A stretch of 64,000 nucleotides of DNA from assembly GCF_963675905.1 (NCBI RefSeq), contig NZ_OY780936.1, positions 1,497,946 to 1,561,945 on the forward strand, given 5' to 3'. Below are positions 56,300 through 64,000 of this stretch, piece after piece. This stretch comes from an uncultured Bacteroides sp. GTDB lineage: Bacteria > Bacteroidota > Bacteroidia > Bacteroidales > Bacteroidaceae. A program made the position numbers and the translations under genes. Below the pieces are notes generated by a model. The model did not search any database and was not told the DNA's origin. It saw nothing but the letters and a program-made list of their open reading frames with translations. Numbering within the stretch: the stretch's first letter is position 1; every line of letters starts with the position of its first letter.

Positions 56300-57154
56300 T
56301 TATATCAATCCAAATTCTGCAGCTTTTACTTTCATAAATTTCAAACTACCTGTTGCTAGTTCGGCAGCATTGTATCTGGATGGCCGCCACAAGGATACGG
56401 CGCTAGCCATGCCTTCCACCTGCGAAGTAAAGTTTTCCAGTACCAGGTTTCCTTTAAAATCGATAGATGCCAATCCACGGAATAAATCATCCCAGTGTAC
56501 ATTACCCTCGCCCAGCATGCCACGATTGCTTTCGGTCATGTGGATATGTTTCAATCTGCTACCTGCAGCAATTACAGGATTGCAGAAGTTATCTTCTTCT
56601 ATATTCATGTGAAATGTATCAAGGTGCAAAGCCAGATTGGGGGCTTTGGTACGTTCAATCATACGTAAGGTTTCGGTCGCACCGGTACACACATAACTTT
56701 CGTAACGGTTGATGGGTTCTATCCCTATAGTTATTCCCAACGTCTTCGCATATTCACTTACCTCGGCCCATACTTCACAAACAAGATCTTCTTCCTTTGA
56801 AGTACGGGAGCTTCCGCTAAATACTCCTATACCACTATGAAGAACACCTCCCAGGAAAGCGATATCAAGATCGGCTGTTTTATTTAATGCAGCTTTCATT
56901 AAAGAAGTAGCTTCTTTAGGATAAAACGGTATATGACAATCGGCCGGCAGATTAAGAGTGCATACTGCTTCGAGATTGTGATCCTTTAATTGCTTCTTCA
57001 CTATCTGGGTATCTATATCCATTGAAGGAGGCAATAAGATTTCAAGAAGATCGAAGCCTGCTTCTGCGGTTTTTTGTATAGCGTATAATCCGCCTTCTGC
57101 TGTCCATTTTGGGGGAATCCATGACAGGATTGATGCCCCGAATTTTACTTTCAT
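56300..57154 (-). CDS. D-tagatose/D-psicose 3-epimerase-family TIM barrel
   Basis: A 284-residue cytoplasmic (alpha/alpha-less) xylose-isomerase-like TIM barrel. Metal-site motifs of ketose 3-epimerases are visible: GIEPINRYE (metal Glu), HLDTFHMNIEE (Asp and His), and the final metal Glu in VLENFTS. LHSGIGVFSG fits the substrate loop. Such enzymes interconvert D-fructose/D-psicose or D-tagatose/D-sorbose at C3 with Mn or Co. With a fructokinase-like kinase in the same operon, conversion of a rare ketose to D-fructose is an attractive reading. The last gene of the operon, 18 bp after the porin. Confidence 0.78.
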   Translation of the reverse strand: MKVKFGASILSWIPPKWTAEGGLYAIQKTAEAGFDLLEILLPPSMDIDTQIVKKQLKDHNLEAVCTLNLPADCHIPFYPKEATSLMKAALNKTADLDIAFLGGVLHSGIGVFSGSSRTSKEEDLVCEVWAEVSEYAKTLGITIGIEPINRYESYVCTGATETLRMIERTKAPNLALHLDTFHMNIEEDNFCNPVIAAGSRLKHIHMTESNRGMLGEGNVHWDDLFRGLASIDFKGNLVLENFTSQVEGMASAVSLWRPSRYNAAELATGSLKFMKVKAAEFGLI

Positions 57155-57172
57155 TGTTTTATTGTTTTAAAG

Positions 57173-58555
57173 TTAGAATATCCACCATTCAGCTTTCACG
57201 CCAATATATGTTCCCCAACGCTTTTGGTTGACTTGCAAAAACGGTGAGTAGTTATTATCCCGGGCATAGTCATTGTAACGAGCCAGCGAACAGACAAAAC
57301 GAATGTGAGGCCTGCACCATGCACTGCGTTGTCCTACCGGAGCAATAGTTGGCGCAAAGGAGAATTTCCACATTGATGCATCAGGATTATCACCATCCTT
57401 ACGCATGGCATAATGTACTTCTCCAATAAGATGCAGCCAATCTTTTGCATAATACAAAGTTCTGAAACCTGCAACAATATCTCTCTTCCGGTTATAGATC
57501 TGCGATCCATTGAAATAGGTATCTTTATTTGTACTGGATGAACCTCCCTTGCTCTGAGTGAACACTCCGTATCCGTTTATACTAAACTTCTTTGAGGGAG
57601 TAAGCAAGAAATGTTCTACCATGGTTAAGGAATATGCTCCGGTATACCGTCCTTCATCGTTGGGTGCTCCGTAAGTAGCCCATGTAAAGGTATTCCCGTT
57701 ATCGCCACCATTGGCAATGCCTGTTCCGTAGCGCACGGAAATATCGTTAAAAGATTCGGGAATCACTGTCTTTATAGGAGTAGTGAATTTGGCACCCAGC
57801 ACCCAACCATTATCAGATGGATACTTTATGGAAGCTTTATCCGAAGTGGCTGCCACATAATGGTACTCACCCAACAGCTTTAGCTTGTTTCCGTTCTTCA
57901 TTTCGAAGGTATGTTCTCCTATCCACACCATACGCTGTCTGATTGCAGGATTGGTAGCTCCGGCAACTGTGACTTTATAGTTATAGGGATAAACACCTGC
58001 TGAATCTGTGGAAGCCGGCATCAGCATGGTTAGCTCTGTTGTTTTATAGCTCGCACCAAATCCTTGGGCAGAGTGATCGTCAAAGTAGAAATAGTCGCAA
58101 ATGTGTATGTCGTCGTAGCGGCGAAAGCGTGCTCCGGCCCAGGCAGACCAACGGCTACCCATTATGTTCCGAGCCTCAACAAAAGCCTCGGGAAGAATAA
58201 AGGTTAGTCCGTCTGCCGATCGAGTACTTACGTTACCAATAAATTGTCCATTGGCAGAATACATCCCCAGTCGGGCCTGAAAGGTTACGTTTGTGCTGTC
58301 TCTTCCTATCAGTTTCGGAGTGAAGTGCATTGCAGGCAACAGATCAAAGTAATCAGTCTGCTCCATTCGTCCGGCCAGCGAACCTTGTCCCGACAGATTT
58401 AATGGTTTCCACATATTACCTTCGCCCGTTGGTGATGCTCCAACTCCGATTCGTCCTGTGGTTCCCATTGAAAAATTTGTATTTGTAATTACCACCTGAG
58501 CTTTAGCACACAATGGCATTGCTATTATTATAAATAGTTGAAGCAATTTTTTCAT
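57173..58555 (-). CDS. LamB-type carbohydrate porin
   Basis: A 460-residue outer-membrane beta-barrel. The signal peptide ends AKAQ. Typical LamB/ScrY patterns are visible: GRIGVGASPTGEG near the start, EARNIMGSRWSAWAGARFRR with YDDIHICDYFYFD (compare the E. coli maltoporin segment), and a C-terminal strand ending in Phe (VKAEWWIF). It should let sugar diffuse across the outer membrane for the FucP-type permease. An operator-like palindrome 10 bp upstream of the start suggests it has its own LacI-controlled promoter. Confidence 0.82.
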   Translation of the reverse strand: MKKLLQLFIIIAMPLCAKAQVVITNTNFSMGTTGRIGVGASPTGEGNMWKPLNLSGQGSLAGRMEQTDYFDLLPAMHFTPKLIGRDSTNVTFQARLGMYSANGQFIGNVSTRSADGLTFILPEAFVEARNIMGSRWSAWAGARFRRYDDIHICDYFYFDDHSAQGFGASYKTTELTMLMPASTDSAGVYPYNYKVTVAGATNPAIRQRMVWIGEHTFEMKNGNKLKLLGEYHYVAATSDKASIKYPSDNGWVLGAKFTTPIKTVIPESFNDISVRYGTGIANGGDNGNTFTWATYGAPNDEGRYTGAYSLTMVEHFLLTPSKKFSINGYGVFTQSKGGSSSTNKDTYFNGSQIYNRKRDIVAGFRTLYYAKDWLHLIGEVHYAMRKDGDNPDASMWKFSFAPTIAPVGQRSAWCRPHIRFVCSLARYNDYARDNNYSPFLQVNQKRWGTYIGVKAEWWIF

Positions 58556-58564
58556 AATGAGTAA

Positions 58565-58582
58565 TGTTTAAACGTTTAAACA
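58565..58582. promoter_or_regulatory. LacI-family operator upstream of the porin
   Basis: TGTTTAAACGTTTAAACA is an 18-bp perfect palindrome with the central CG typical of LacI-family operators. The same 18 bases occur at 61063. It is located 10 bp before the porin start, in a 205-bp spacer after the permease. Confidence 0.85.
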
Positions 58583-58760
58583 TTTAGGTAAAAATAAAAT
58601 GGAAAGGCACAGAATAGTCTTATTATTAATAAGAAGTTCATTCGCATTAGTCGGCACAACAGATAATAATTTGGCGTAAGACGATCTGCTACAATATCTG
58701 TTTCGGAGATTTGCAGTATACATAACCGGGAATATTAAATGGTATATAATCAGCTGGTTA

Positions 58761-60068
58761 CTAAGCCTTATCCTTGTATCCTTTAATGCCATAATAAGCC
58801 ACAAATACAAAGCAAATTAGTGGAATAAACAATGAGTTAGCGATTCCCGACATATCAGACATGCGGCCCATTGCAAGGGTAAGTACAGCTCCACCGATAA
58901 TTGCCATTACAAGTATAGATGCTCCCAACTTTGTGTGTTCGCCAAGATCCTTCATACCCAATGAGAAGATAGTAGGATACATGATTGACATGAAGAAACT
59001 GGTGCCTACTAATGCCCAAAGACCTATTGTTCCGGGAAACAAGATTCCAACTGCAGTAAGAACTACATTAATAAGAGAATAAATCCAAAGTAATTTATTG
59101 TCTTTTATCTTCTTTAGCAATCCTGTTCCTATAAATCGGCCAAGGGTAAAGACTACAAGAGAGATAGTCAGGAAGTTAGCAGCGCCTTTCTCTGGTGTTC
59201 CCGGAATTGTATCCTGAATGTAACGGATCAGATAACTCCAGATACATACCTGAGCTCCCACATAGAAGAACTGTGCAATAACTGATTGCTTGAAGGATTT
59301 CTTGCTAAGCAGAAGTTTCAGCGTTTTTCTTGTAGAGGATGTATTGACTGTCTCTTCATCCTTGATAGTAGGGAATTTAGTGAATGCGATAATTATGGCA
59401 AACAACAGAATAACAGCACCGATAATAAGATATGGTGTCTGCACGGAATGTGCCTCTGTTAGATAGTAAGCTTGTAAAGCTTCGGGCGACATTTTAGCAA
59501 GCTCTTCTTTGGTATATTCAACTCCGGTAAGGATAAAATGCTGACCAACTAACACGCCTGTAACGCATCCGATAGGATTAAATGATTGTGCAAGATTCAG
59601 ACGAAAAGTTGCCGTTTCGGGCTTTCCTAATGCAAGAACATAAGGGCCTGCTGCGGTTTCAAGGAATGCTAGTCCGGAGGCTATCACAAACAAGGCAAAC
59701 AAAAAGAATGGATATGAGCTGTTTTCTGCTGCCGGAAAAAACAAGAATGCTCCGGCTGCATACAATATCAGACCAATGATAATACCGGTTATGTAATTGT
59801 ACTTGCGCATCACGATTGATGCCGGAATAGCAAGAAGGAAATATCCCATGTAAAAGGCTGATTGTACGAAACCTGATTGGAGGTCGGTCAGCTCAAATGA
59901 TTTCTTGAACTGCTTAATCAGAATATCGTTCAGGTTACCGGCCATGCCCCACATAAAGAACATACTGATAATAAGAACAAGAGGTAACACGTAACTGATC
60001 TTTTTTTCCGTTGACAGATCGGCTGCAACGGTTAATGTTTTCGCTGGTTTTAAATTAGGTAGTTGCAT
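58761..60068 (-). CDS. FucP-family sugar:proton symporter (MFS)
   Basis: A 435-residue membrane protein with about 12 hydrophobic segments. FucP/GluP-type features are MFFMWGMAGNLNDILI in helix 1, LQSGFVQSAFYMGYFLLAIPA, ASGLAFLETAAGPYVLALG, and NLAQSFNPIGCVTGVLVG. It imports a neutral sugar with protons across the inner membrane. Fucose is not favoured because no fucose isomerase, kinase or aldolase is nearby; a ketose such as fructose or psicose fits the operon better. It lies 23 bp after the kinase. Confidence 0.88.
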   Translation of the reverse strand: MQLPNLKPAKTLTVAADLSTEKKISYVLPLVLIISMFFMWGMAGNLNDILIKQFKKSFELTDLQSGFVQSAFYMGYFLLAIPASIVMRKYNYITGIIIGLILYAAGAFLFFPAAENSSYPFFLFALFVIASGLAFLETAAGPYVLALGKPETATFRLNLAQSFNPIGCVTGVLVGQHFILTGVEYTKEELAKMSPEALQAYYLTEAHSVQTPYLIIGAVILLFAIIIAFTKFPTIKDEETVNTSSTRKTLKLLLSKKSFKQSVIAQFFYVGAQVCIWSYLIRYIQDTIPGTPEKGAANFLTISLVVFTLGRFIGTGLLKKIKDNKLLWIYSLINVVLTAVGILFPGTIGLWALVGTSFFMSIMYPTIFSLGMKDLGEHTKLGASILVMAIIGGAVLTLAMGRMSDMSGIANSLFIPLICFVFVAYYGIKGYKDKA

Positions 60069-60091
60069 AATATAAAGGAATTAAGGTGTTG

Positions 60092-61009
60092 TTATAGAAT
60101 AGATTGGCGCTGTAGCTGGAAGTCCATCAACTGAGCCATATTATATGAAGGACAAGCTCCTTCGTGAGAAGCAACAAAAGCACCTAGTGCTGTAGCATAG
60201 ATCATACCCATCTCTGGCGTTTCGTTCTGGACTTTCTTAGCAAGGAAAGCAGCAAGGAAAGAATCTCCGCTTCCTACAGTATCTTTTACTGTAACCTTAA
60301 ATGCCGGATAAGTGTATGATTCAGATAATGTGTAATAAGTAGCTCCTTCACTTCCTTTGGTTACTATCACTTCATCAATCTTAAATTCCTTCTGAATGAA
60401 TCTGACAGATTCTTCTTCTGTGCCTGTCTGATCCCAAAACCAAGTGATAATCAATTCTAATTCTGCTTTGTTCAGTTTCAACAGATTGCATTTTTCTAAT
60501 AAATATTCTATTGTTTCAACGGAATAAAATGGGGCACGCAGGTTTATGTCAAACACCTTATATGAAGCCTTTTCCAGAAGTCGGTACAAAGTATCGCGTG
60601 AGGTTTCATTACGGTTTACCAGACTACCAAACACAAAAACGTCGGCATCGGCAACCAATTCGTCATAAGCTGGTTCGGTTGCAATATAATCCCATGCTGC
60701 AGATTCATGGATAACATAAGTCATCTCTTCATTTGCACCAGCAATGGCTTCCACTTTACCGGTTTCGTGAGCTTCATCGATCTGGCAGTTTGTAGTTGGT
60801 ATATTCCAGTCGTTGAGCAGATTCAATAGTTTTTTTCCGGCTTCGTCATTACCTACACGACTAATCATGTGGCTTTCAACACCAAATTTCTGAAGGTGAT
60901 AAGCGACATTCATAGGCGCTCCACCGGGTTTAGTCTTTGTTGGGAAAATATCCCAAAGGACTTCTCCATAACACACTACTTTTTGTTTTTCAAGGTCTTT
61001 TGTTTTCAT
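60092..61009 (-). CDS. PfkB-family sugar kinase, fructokinase-like
   Basis: The ATG at 61009 gives a 305-residue kinase. An in-frame ATG at 61081 would place the operator palindrome inside the coding region and add 24 basic residues, so it is rejected. PfkB motifs are present: CYGEVLWDIFP and KPGGAPMNVAYHL at the N-terminus, and DTVGSGDSFLAAFLA with the catalytic Asp at the C-terminus. Bacterial fructokinases share the GEVLWDxFP..GGAPxNVA pattern, so phosphorylation of D-fructose (or a close ketose) is likely. It is the first structural gene after the LacI regulator. Confidence 0.88.
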   Translation of the reverse strand: MKTKDLEKQKVVCYGEVLWDIFPTKTKPGGAPMNVAYHLQKFGVESHMISRVGNDEAGKKLLNLLNDWNIPTTNCQIDEAHETGKVEAIAGANEEMTYVIHESAAWDYIATEPAYDELVADADVFVFGSLVNRNETSRDTLYRLLEKASYKVFDINLRAPFYSVETIEYLLEKCNLLKLNKAELELIITWFWDQTGTEEESVRFIQKEFKIDEVIVTKGSEGATYYTLSESYTYPAFKVTVKDTVGSGDSFLAAFLAKKVQNETPEMGMIYATALGAFVASHEGACPSYNMAQLMDFQLQRQSIL

Positions 61010-61062
61010 GATAAATTTAATTTGTGATTTTAATATATGCTTTTTTGTTTTTAATCTCTTTT

Positions 61063-61080
61063 TGTTTAAACGTTTAAACA
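61063..61080. promoter_or_regulatory. LacI-family operator upstream of the kinase
   Basis: TGTTTAAACGTTTAAACA, identical to the site at 58565, is in the 86-bp interval between regulator and kinase, 53 bp before the kinase start. This implies a promoter for the kinase and permease separate from the regulator's. Confidence 0.87.
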
Positions 61081-61095
61081 AAGAAGGAAAAAAAA

Positions 61096-62097
61096 TTATC
61101 GGGGGATAACGGAAGATTTACGAATGATGAGTTCTGTATCAAAAATAGCCGACTCAATGGAACCATTGCTTTCTATAGCATCAAGCAGAATTTTCACTGA
61201 TTTCTGCCCCAACGCCGTCATGGGTTGCTTTATATAAGTAACAGGAGCATAAAAAAGATCGAATGCATCAGTCTCATCAAAGCCTACAACAGCAAGCTGA
61301 TCGGGTATTTTAAGTCCCAGACTATTAATATATTTAAGCCCGTCAATCGTGAGCAAGTTGGTTGTAGCAAAGATAGCGTCAACAGGATTATCACCAGCCA
61401 AAAACTTATCAATGGCTTTAATAACATCCTCCTGAGTATGATCAATACGGACTTCACCTACCATGGCTTCTTCTTTTAAAAGATCCACTGCTCCTCTTAC
61501 ACGTTCATTCAGGTGATGCAAAGAGGTTTTATAAGATATAACACCTACCCTTCTATGTCCGTTAGCCAATAAATGACGAATTGCTTTGCCTGCAGCATTA
61601 TAATTGTCAATAGCAACATAGTTGGCCGGAATAGTAGGGAAATATCTGTCAATGAGTACAAACGGAATTCCAATCTGCTTCAGATGAAGAATCTGATCCT
61701 CACTATGTTCTGGCATAGCAACGATTAGTCCATCAACCTGACGATTGACAAACAATGTAATTAAATCGTGGGTTTTCTTCTCACTTTCATCAGAACTGCC
61801 AAAGATTACTGAATATCCGTTTTTCTTAGCCTCATCTTCAATGATACGGGCTATCTGAGATGAAAAAGGATTGGCAATATCGGCAACAATCAAACCTATA
61901 GTAAATGTTTTCTGTGATTTCAGACTTCTGGCAATCTGATTAGGCTGGTAGTTGAGCTCTTTAGCCGTTTTTCTGATTTTAGCTGCAACATCTTTATTTA
62001 TCCTGTTTTCGTTCTTATTGTTAAGTACATACGAAACCAAGGCAGTGGAAACTCCAACTTGCTCAGCAATGGTTTTGATTGATACTTTACTTTTCAT
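61096..62097 (-). CDS. LacI-family transcriptional regulator
   Basis: A 333-residue regulator. The HTH and hinge occupy residues 1-60 (IKTIAEQVGVSTALVSYVLN, NYQPNQIARSLKS), and the periplasmic-binding-like effector domain follows (TIGLIVADIANPFSSQIA, DAIFATTN, VVGFDETD). It probably represses the kinase-permease and porin-epimerase units through the three palindromes and itself through the one at 62151. The effector is probably a sugar or sugar phosphate of this pathway. Confidence 0.93.
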   Translation of the reverse strand: MKSKVSIKTIAEQVGVSTALVSYVLNNKNENRINKDVAAKIRKTAKELNYQPNQIARSLKSQKTFTIGLIVADIANPFSSQIARIIEDEAKKNGYSVIFGSSDESEKKTHDLITLFVNRQVDGLIVAMPEHSEDQILHLKQIGIPFVLIDRYFPTIPANYVAIDNYNAAGKAIRHLLANGHRRVGVISYKTSLHHLNERVRGAVDLLKEEAMVGEVRIDHTQEDVIKAIDKFLAGDNPVDAIFATTNLLTIDGLKYINSLGLKIPDQLAVVGFDETDAFDLFYAPVTYIKQPMTALGQKSVKILLDAIESNGSIESAIFDTELIIRKSSVIPR

Positions 62098-62150
62098 TGG
62101 GATAAACTTATGGTTTTTAGCTTTTAGTTAATTGAACGTACCAAATATAT

Positions 62151-62170
62151 TAGTTTAAACGATTAAACCA
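62151..62170. promoter_or_regulatory. LacI-family operator upstream of the regulator (variant)
   Basis: TAGTTTAAACGATTAAACCA keeps the core GTTTAAACG.TTAAAC with one half-site change relative to the other two. It is 53 bp before the regulator start, which suggests autoregulation, perhaps weaker. Confidence 0.75.
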
Positions 62171-62302
62171 AAATAAATCTGCTAATAATTATAATCATTT
62201 AACAATCTCTGTATTAGTCATTAATATGCAGAAAAAAAGCATAAGCCAAGAGTATTAATATATTTGAGGTACCAAACTTAAACAATTAAATACTCAAAGC
62301 TT

Positions 62303-62520
62303 ATGCGTACACAAAATAACAAACTAAATTTTGAAGGAGAAAATATTTATGTTGGAATTGATGTTCATTTGAAAAGATAAATGTCGTTTGAAGAATATTT
62401 CCGGTAAAATAAGTCAATCTTCTAATAATTATATGATTACGGTTGATTATATCCAAACCAGATAAAACCTGCGAAACAAACAAACCACCATCTTTGTTCC
62501 ATATATAATGAAGTATATAT
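62303..62520 (+). pseudogene. 5' remnant of an IS110-family transposase gene
   Basis: From the ATG at 62303 the product is MRTQNNKLNFEGENIYVGID then VHLKR and a stop at 62380. YVGIDVHLK is the DEDD-type catalytic start of IS110/IS116 transposases. The following frames keep scraps (NVSLKNISGKISQSSNNY) before all similarity fades. The rest of the 624-bp gap between LacI and the methyltransferase gene contains no intact gene. Confidence 0.65.
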
Positions 62521-62581
62521 ACTTTAGCATCTCGTACTTTTACGAGTTGTTTTTATCCAAATTTTATCTTATCATATTAAA

Positions 62582-62621
62582 AAACAGACTTGAGGTTTTG
62601 AGTAAAGTCTCAAGTCTGTTT
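62582..62621. terminator. 13-bp perfect hairpin before the methyltransferase gene
   Basis: AAACAGACTTGAG and CTCAAGTCTGTTT pair with a 14-nt loop. It is 101 bp before the methyltransferase start. The U-run is weak, and it may be the old terminator of the lost IS110-type element. Confidence 0.5.
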
Positions 62622-62721
62622 AACAGAAATGACCAGACATTTTAGAGCTAATTTTTATACCGAACTATTGTACCTAATTCTCGCTATTATATTACAACTA
62701 TAAAGTAAAGGAGTAAAAGCT

Positions 62722-63378
62722 ATGTCTGCCGAGGATGATGAAAAGTTGTTCGAGAAAGATCGACGCTGTATGGTTGAAGACCAGATTGAGTCGAGAGGAG
62801 TAAAAGGGAAAGCACTTCTGACTGCTCTGAAAAAGATACCCAGACATCTTTTTGTTCCTGCTGATTTCCGTGAATATGCATATTCAGACCAAGCTCTCCC
62901 CTCCTATTGTGGCCAGACTATTTCTCAGCCTTACATTGTTGGAATAATGACGGAAATATTATCTCTTGAAAAAAGCAATAAAGTTCTTGAGATTGGTACC
63001 GGTACAGGATACCAAACAACCATACTTGCCGAGCTTGCCAATGAAGTTTATACAATGGAAATCATCCCTGAGCTTCATGAAATAGCAAAGAACAATCCGG
63101 TTGTTCAAAATTATAAGAATATCAAGTTTATTCTTGGCGATGGATATAAAGGATACGAAGCTGCAGCACCTTATGATGCCATAATAGTAACAGCAGCACC
63201 ACCTTACGTTCCTGAAGCATTGACAAATCAGCTTGCGCCCGGAGGAAGAATGGTTATCCCTGTTGGTGCATACGAACAAACACTTTATCTAGTTACCAAA
63301 GATTTAGATGGCAAGATAAATATGAAACCTCTATTATGGGTTCAGTTTGTACCAATGATTAAGAAGAAAGATTTATAA
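62722..63378 (+). CDS. pcm: Protein-L-isoaspartate O-methyltransferase
   Basis: A 218-residue cytoplasmic enzyme. Family landmarks are MVEDQIESRGV, ALKKIPRHLFVPADFREYAY, the substrate loop QTISQPYIVGIMTE, the SAM motif VLEIGTGTGYQTTILAELA, and IIVTAAPPYVPEAL with GGRMVIPVG. It uses S-adenosylmethionine to repair isoaspartyl residues in aged proteins. Full length, no defects; the neighbourhood is not functionally linked. Confidence 0.94.
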   Translation: MSAEDDEKLFEKDRRCMVEDQIESRGVKGKALLTALKKIPRHLFVPADFREYAYSDQALPSYCGQTISQPYIVGIMTEILSLEKSNKVLEIGTGTGYQTTILAELANEVYTMEIIPELHEIAKNNPVVQNYKNIKFILGDGYKGYEAAAPYDAIIVTAAPPYVPEALTNQLAPGGRMVIPVGAYEQTLYLVTKDLDGKINMKPLLWVQFVPMIKKKDL

Positions 63379-63443
63379 TAGAAATCTTATTTAAATCCTC
63401 CTACTTAATATGGCAGCAGAACATCGAGAATTAGAACAGCTAA

Positions 63444-64000
63444 TTATCCTTTTTTAATTGAATACTGATCAAAAATTATAGAACTTGAATAAGTCATTTT
63501 GTTGTAAAGCTGATAAAATGAATCAAAGAGAAAACATTTTTTCTTCAAAGGCTTATCCGTAAATACATTTTCTTCTTTTATTAGTTTTAATAATGCATTA
63601 TTAATCACTACATTATTCTCTTCATTCATGCAGTAATTCAATAACATTGATAACGCATTATTACTAATATCCTTATCCTCTGCCAACTTATTTTTATTGT
63701 CTAAAACAAGCTTTGCTGTACATGCAATATATAAGGTAAACAAGGAAAGGTTTGATTTAATAACTTTGCCTACCGTTTTCCCAATGTCGAACTTAGTATC
63801 TGTACTGCTAGTCATCCATAAAAATAAGATGTGTTCAGCATACTCTCTAAACAAGCTTTTTCTATCCAATGGAACGGATAATATAAAATTAGCACATTCC
63901 AAGACTCTTTCTTCGCCAGCTGCATCGTCAATCTTTTCATTGATAAGAAAAGTGCTCAGCTGAGAAAAATCCTGCGAACAACTTCTTGCTATGAAGTCTA
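63444..64000 (-). CDS. Hypothetical protein, partial (start beyond the window), paralogue of 55633
   Basis: The minus-strand frame is open from the window edge to TAA at 63444, about 185 residues. The visible N-terminal part reads DFIARSCSQDFSQLSTFLIN, so the gene starts outside the window. The helical pattern VLECANFILSVPL, LFLWMTSSTDTKFDI, LFTLYIACTAKLVLD, LSMLLNYCMN matches the secreted hypothetical at 55633. It has a longer C-terminal tail (KKKCFLFDSFYQLYNKM). Function unknown. Confidence 0.65.
   Translation of the reverse strand, partial: DFIARSCSQDFSQLSTFLINEKIDDAAGEERVLECANFILSVPLDRKSLFREYAEHILFLWMTSSTDTKFDIGKTVGKVIKSNLSLFTLYIACTAKLVLDNKNKLAEDKDISNNALSMLLNYCMNEENNVVINNALLKLIKEENVFTDKPLKKKCFLFDSFYQLYNKMTYSSSIIFDQYSIKKG

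Noticed and set aside
58568-58810. 80-codon minus-strand frame in the spacer upstream of the porin
   Set aside because: No recognisable protein features; it overlaps the operator and the end of the permease gene.
61010-61081. Upstream in-frame start for the PfkB kinase
   Set aside because: It would include the LacI operator and a basic, non-conserved extension before the PfkB start motif.
1-64000. tRNA, rRNA and CRISPR arrays
   Set aside because: No cloverleaf-like conserved T-loop, rRNA core sequence, or regularly spaced 25-40-bp repeat was seen by eye; a tRNAscan or Rfam run would be needed to exclude small RNAs.

Overview
The window comes from a Bacteroidota genome, most likely Bacteroidales and Bacteroides-like. 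The signs are a SusC/SusD pair, a hybrid two-component regulator with a periplasmic beta-propeller, BACON domains, low-GC A/T-rich spacers, and many secreted or lipidated glycosidases. No rRNA, tRNA or CRISPR array was seen.

Region 1 (1-47347, minus strand) is one very large polysaccharide utilisation locus. In transcription order it encodes SusC, SusD, a TIG-domain surface glycan-binding lipoprotein, two BACON-GH5 endoglucanase-like lipoproteins, a GH43 with a beta-sandwich tail, a GH43-CBM6, a DUF5060/DUF4038 glycosidase-like protein, a truncated GH43, GH43 copy A, GH27, GH127, remnants of a BACON leader and a GH27 tail, GH43 copy B, GH29, a SASA-type acetylesterase, GH2, GH97, GH3, GH43, a uronidase-like GH2, GH42 and a GH31 that runs off the left edge. 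The set TIG-protein + BACON-GH5 + GH31 + GH43 + GH3 + GH2 matches the known Bacteroides ovatus xyloglucan locus. Extra enzymes (GH127, GH29, GH27/GH97, acetylesterase, uronidase-like GH2) suggest a heavily decorated xyloglucan or a mixed plant-wall glycan. The two-component regulator (43385-47347) is the likely switch. Duplicated genes, shared leader sequences, decayed fragments and intergenic palindromes show that the locus was built by repeated recombination.

Region 2 (40700-48360) is the disturbed part. A DNA-glycosylase-like gene lies between two ~160-bp direct repeats. Next come fragments of three transposase genes, then the regulator. An intact IS982-family element sits 28 bp upstream of the regulator start codon.

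Region 3 (48572-50611, plus strand) is a two-gene fucose operon: a second GH29 and an L-rhamnose/L-fucose mutarotase.

Region 4 (50903-56124) holds a frameshifted secreted gene, a metallophosphoesterase lipoprotein, a universal stress protein, a small lipocalin-like secreted protein and a hypothetical secreted protein, separated by clear terminators.

Region 5 (56300-62097, minus strand) is a sugar catabolic operon: LacI regulator, PfkB kinase, FucP-type permease, LamB-type porin and a D-tagatose/D-psicose 3-epimerase-like TIM barrel. Three near-identical palindromes of the TGTTTAAACGTTTAAACA type lie upstream of the regulator, the kinase and the porin. The right end has an IS110-type remnant, protein-L-isoaspartate methyltransferase, and a partial gene related to the hypothetical at 55633.
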